NCBI GenBank assembly: GCA_003990745.1 | Contig: RBNI01006250.1 | Location: forward strand, 1-11,553 | Direction: 5' to 3' | Length of the DNA: 11,553 nucleotides | Origin: Jimgerdemannia flammicorona | Lineage: Eukaryota; Mucoromycota; Endogonomycetes; Endogonales; Endogonaceae | Made by a program: the position numbers and the translations under genes | Notes under the pieces: generated by a model | Told to the model about the DNA's origin: nothing | Databases searched by the model: none | Seen by the model: the letters and a program-made list of their open reading frames with translations, nothing else | Shown: piece after piece, positions 8,970-11,553 of the stretch | How positions within the stretch are numbered: position 1 is the first letter of the stretch | How the letters are laid out: each line of letters begins with the position of its first letter

Positions 8970-9540
8970 GTCGAGCCAATTAAAAATTGACATAAGAGTA
9001 TATATATATTAACTAAGCCTCTTTTTAATTGCAAATCCCCTTTAATAACAAATAATATTGAGTCAAAACAAAAAACAAAAAACAAAAAACAAAAAATATT
9101 GATTATATTATATTAGCATTAATAATCACTATATTTTGAGCTTTAGTTTAAAATAAAAGAATAAAAGTATAAATTCTTAGAAATAAAATAAAATATAATA
9201 ATTAAAGTTAATAAAATAGTTAGTATTATATAAAAGTATTATAAATATTACATTTTAATATAAATAATTAAATTAATATAAGAACTTCTTTAATATATTA
9301 TTAAGTTTGCTTATATTATATTTGTTTAACTTATAAGTTAAAACTCAACCAGAGTTAACTAAAAATTAATTAAAATTTATTATTAAAATATTCTGTATCA
9401 ATTACCATTAAGCTATTATTATTATTCATCATTTTATAAATTATCATATTTTATCTTTTAGCAATTTATTATCTTTCAATTACAGTATTATATATCCAAT
9501 ATTGATGATTATGTGACATAGTTAGCTTGGTCGACTGGAC
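8970..9540. other. Extremely AT-rich island
   Basis: About 570 bases consist almost wholly of A and T, with abrupt borders to normal-composition DNA on both sides. It has no gene. Near its left edge is a run of caaaaaa units (9064-9096). Likely origins are a mitochondrial DNA insertion, a decayed transposon or an AT-biased mutation island. It separates the membrane-protein promoter from the 3' end of the SAM/USP7-like gene. Confidence 0.75.
9064..9096 (+). repeat. (CAAAAAA)n microsatellite
   Basis: One caaaa is followed by four consecutive caaaaaa heptamers. It lies at the left side of the AT-rich island. Confidence 0.85.
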
Positions 9541-9590
9541 TTCATTGCAATTATATCACTTCTCCAAATGATATTTGCAAAGTTAGTATA

Positions 9591-11374
9591 TCACCCCATT
9601 ATTTTTGTCTTAATTTTCTTGAAGAATTCGATTATGGTGGCCGCGTGACCTTGCGACCGGTATTCAGCAGTCCTGATATGATTTTGAAAGACAATTACAT
9701 TGAGCAAAGCAAAAAGTTGAACTCAATAGGATTTTCGTGTTACTTACTCTGTAACAGACATTTCCTTCTGGAAACAAATGATGTCTCCATCCTGAATTTC
9801 GGACTGTTGGAACGTTGCTGATGTCTTCATGGCTTCAATCATGCTGGGCTGGATTTCCTTTAAACGTTCAATTTGTAAGATATCAATTGCTGATGCATTG
9901 CTCAACCATACTCCAGGCGCGTAATCTAAAACGTCAACATTTTTTTTTTTTATAGTCTCTTGGACTCCATCCTTTATTAATCTAAATACGTCAACATGTA
10001 CATATCATTAACTTACCTCGAACAATTTCAGCACAGTGTTCCACGGGAATCCTTTCTTCTTGTTTAAGATCGGGATGATATCGCAAACCTTCTCGTTCGG
10101 CTGCACATAGAGCTTGCCGCAACCTCTGTTGACACGCATTATCCAAGGCCATATCTGATCAAGTGCTTTTGGCACGACTATAACAAAGTAGCAACATCAT
10201 GAGATAAAATGCTCTACTAACTCAATTGTCTGTGTCTTCGGGTCAAAGTACTTGATAAAGACCATCAGATATGGGCTGGTGAATGTACCCTCTGGAGGCC
10301 AGAGTTTACTGTCAATCGGCTTATCAACCACCTCGAGATAGAGTCGCAGGGTGCTCTGGTAGGCGCGCGGTTTGTTTTGTATGATTTCCATTGCTATAAA
10401 CCAATGATTTAACAAACACTGTGTTAGTACAAGCCTTTTATGATGCCTGAAACCAATGCCCGACAGCCGCCTTCATTTGGAGGAAAGGCGAACAATTAAA
10501 ATAAATAAATATCCTAACACTCACACAAATTGGCTTCTGCCTCCAGGATTGGTTGGTCAGGCCTGACCGTCCGATTTTGTCGGTCGACCATAATCCATAA
10601 CCTGAATCTGTTGACCGGGAGCTGGAAATGGTTTGCGACTGATTGCTTGAAAACTACAAATGGCTCCTTCTTCTTTACGAGAAAGGATGGTATTTGTGAC
10701 GGCATCGTCCTATCGTCAAATATCGCCAGATCGAAACCTTGATGCACTTTGAACGTCTCGTCCGTTATGATCTGGAGCAAATGATCGCACATGTAATAGA
10801 TATTGTAGTAAGGGAACTAGACAACAGGGTGAGTGCAACTCACCTTGACAGTTAGATGCACTTTCCTTTGCTGGTCCCGAGGGGCCTTCTGCTCGTCAGT
10901 ATACTTTTCTAGAGTGGATCGTTCGGGACGGGGGGCCACGGGTGGTGTGGAGAGCCAGGAAACAACGTTTAAACATGAAAAGTAGTGTAGGTATGATGAT
11001 GGCGTCGAGCGACAGATCCAAAAGAGATGTGAAACAAGATGGGAGTAAGGAGAGCAGGCAGGGTGCACTCACAACACTCTCTCCTCATTAGACAACTCCG
11101 TGCCGACCATTCAATGATTGCGTGTTGCTCTTCGCTTACCATACTCGCCGGGGAGACTCTTGGCTGTCTTCAAAGCTTCAACCCATCTCATTATTCTTCT
11201 CGCTGGTCCAAATGGAACTCCCCTTTCCTCAAGTTCTTGTTGCGTCAGCGTGAGGAGGTCCATGCCGGCGAGTTCTTGCCGGCCAAAAACTGCGATGTTT
11301 TCGGGGGTGAGTTGGTAGATATCGCTCTCTTCAGTGAGAAATTGGATAACGTCATCGGCGCTCCATGTCTTCAT
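9591..11374 (-). CDS. SAM domain fused to USP7/Ubp15-type ubiquitin-like domains, no protease
   Basis: Seven exons give 350 residues: 11374-11140, 10908-10844, 10771-10525, 10393-10218, 10154-10017, 9857-9748 and 9672-9591. Residues 1-75 form a SAM domain (WSADDVIQFL at the start, GPARRIMRWVEALK at the end), a protein- or RNA-binding fold. Residues 79-100 are a charged linker. From about 96 the sequence follows the region after the catalytic domain of USP7: ITDETFKVHQGFDLAIF, RLWIMVDRQNRTVRPDQP, STLRLYLEVVD, IKYFDPKTQT, EKVCDIIPI, EIQPSMIEAMK and QDGDIICFQKE. These match its first two ubiquitin-like domains (Pfam USP7_ICP0_bdg type). The MATH domain and the Cys/His protease core are absent, and the end stops short of the last ubiquitin-like domains. 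It therefore cannot cleave ubiquitin and may bind USP7 partners. The junction between exons 4 and 5 is uncertain (in-frame TGA at 10199-10197). The SAM exon could instead be a separate gene. Confidence 0.72.
9922..9997 (-). mobile_element. Tiny retroposed fragment with poly(A) and target-site duplication
   Basis: Plus-strand taatctaaaacgtcaacat (9922-9940) recurs at 9978-9997 with one inserted T. Between them lie 12 T (9940-9951) and 26 bases of unrelated sequence. Read on the minus strand this is duplication, short body, poly(A), duplication, the layout left by LINE-type target-primed insertion of a 5'-truncated transcript. It lies within the fifth intron of the SAM/USP7-like gene. Confidence 0.65.
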
Positions 11375-11399
11375 GACTGAGGCGGGAACACTTCCCGAA

Positions 11400-11433
11400 G
11401 ACTATAAAGCCGTGACAGAGCGATGAATTTATA
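11400..11433 (-). promoter_or_regulatory. TATA-like core promoter of the SAM/USP7-like gene
   Basis: The minus strand reads TATAAAT at 11433-11427, about 55 bases before the start codon, with a second weaker TTTATAG at about 11407-11401. A (TA)n run sits further upstream at about 11488-11499. The presence of a promoter here supports MKTWSADD as the true N terminus, so an upstream protease exon looks unlikely. Confidence 0.4.
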
Positions 11434-11514
11434 ATGGGTTGTTAGAACTACAAATGCAGAAAACCTTGAAGGACCTGTACGTTGTGATATATATATATAC
11501 CACAGTCTCTATCG

Positions 11515-11519
<5 letters not shown>

Positions 11520-11553
<34 letters not shown>
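11520..11553. repeat. Poly(T) tract at the window edge
   Basis: At least 33 T run to the end of the window, so the full length is unknown. It may be another retroposon tail or a plain homopolymer; the flank needed to tell is outside. Confidence 0.9.

Noticed and set aside
10817..11068. 83-codon minus-strand frame taken as one uninterrupted gene
   Set aside because: Only its end (from 10908, EKYTDEQ...) is exon; the rest is the intron between the SAM and USP7-like parts.
1..11553. tRNA or rRNA genes, CRISPR arrays, bacterial operons
   Set aside because: I saw no cloverleaf with a recognisable anticodon arm, no rRNA core sequence, no spaced repeat array and no Shine-Dalgarno-led operon; the gene architecture is eukaryotic.

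Overview
The window looks like nuclear DNA of a filamentous fungus. Its genes are compact and broken by many short GT-AG introns (about 60-230 nt). Donors are GTATGT, GTAAGT, GTGAGT or GTTCGT, and several branch points read CTAAC or CTAAT. One gene encodes a mitochondrial glycine-cleavage T protein, and another encodes a fungal-type Cys-rich zinc-cluster protein. I lean towards a basidiomycete from the intron density, but nothing here settles the phylum. All five gene models read on the minus strand. I built them by hand from reading frame, intron phase and splice consensus.

Layout from left to right. Positions 1-1387 hold the 5' part of a DUF4097-like repeat protein that runs off the left edge; one exon carries a 9-bp minisatellite coding Asp-Tyr-X. 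Positions 1388-2428 are intergenic, with a 25-T tract flanked by an 11-bp direct repeat. Positions 2429-4168 hold a complete six-exon aminomethyltransferase gene (398 aa) with a mitochondrial presequence; this is the firmest call. Positions 4681-6144 hold a putative zinc-cluster regulator with an unusual Cys spacing. A 66-bp minisatellite lies inside what I read as its long intron, and a promoter with repeated CGG-N2-CCG palindromes lies upstream. Positions 6545-7318 are unassigned. Positions 7319-8683 hold a three-exon membrane protein with two helices and PY motifs. Positions 8970-9540 are an extremely AT-rich island. Positions 9591-11374 hold a seven-exon gene joining an N-terminal SAM domain to the first two ubiquitin-like domains of a USP7/Ubp15-type deubiquitinase, with no MATH or protease domain.

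The genes do not form one obvious pathway. The T protein is housekeeping. The most unusual items are the catalytically empty SAM-USP7 tail protein, the zinc-cluster gene whose promoter and intron share one palindromic 8-mer, and two poly(A)/poly(T) insertions flanked by direct repeats, which look like LINE-type retroposition.
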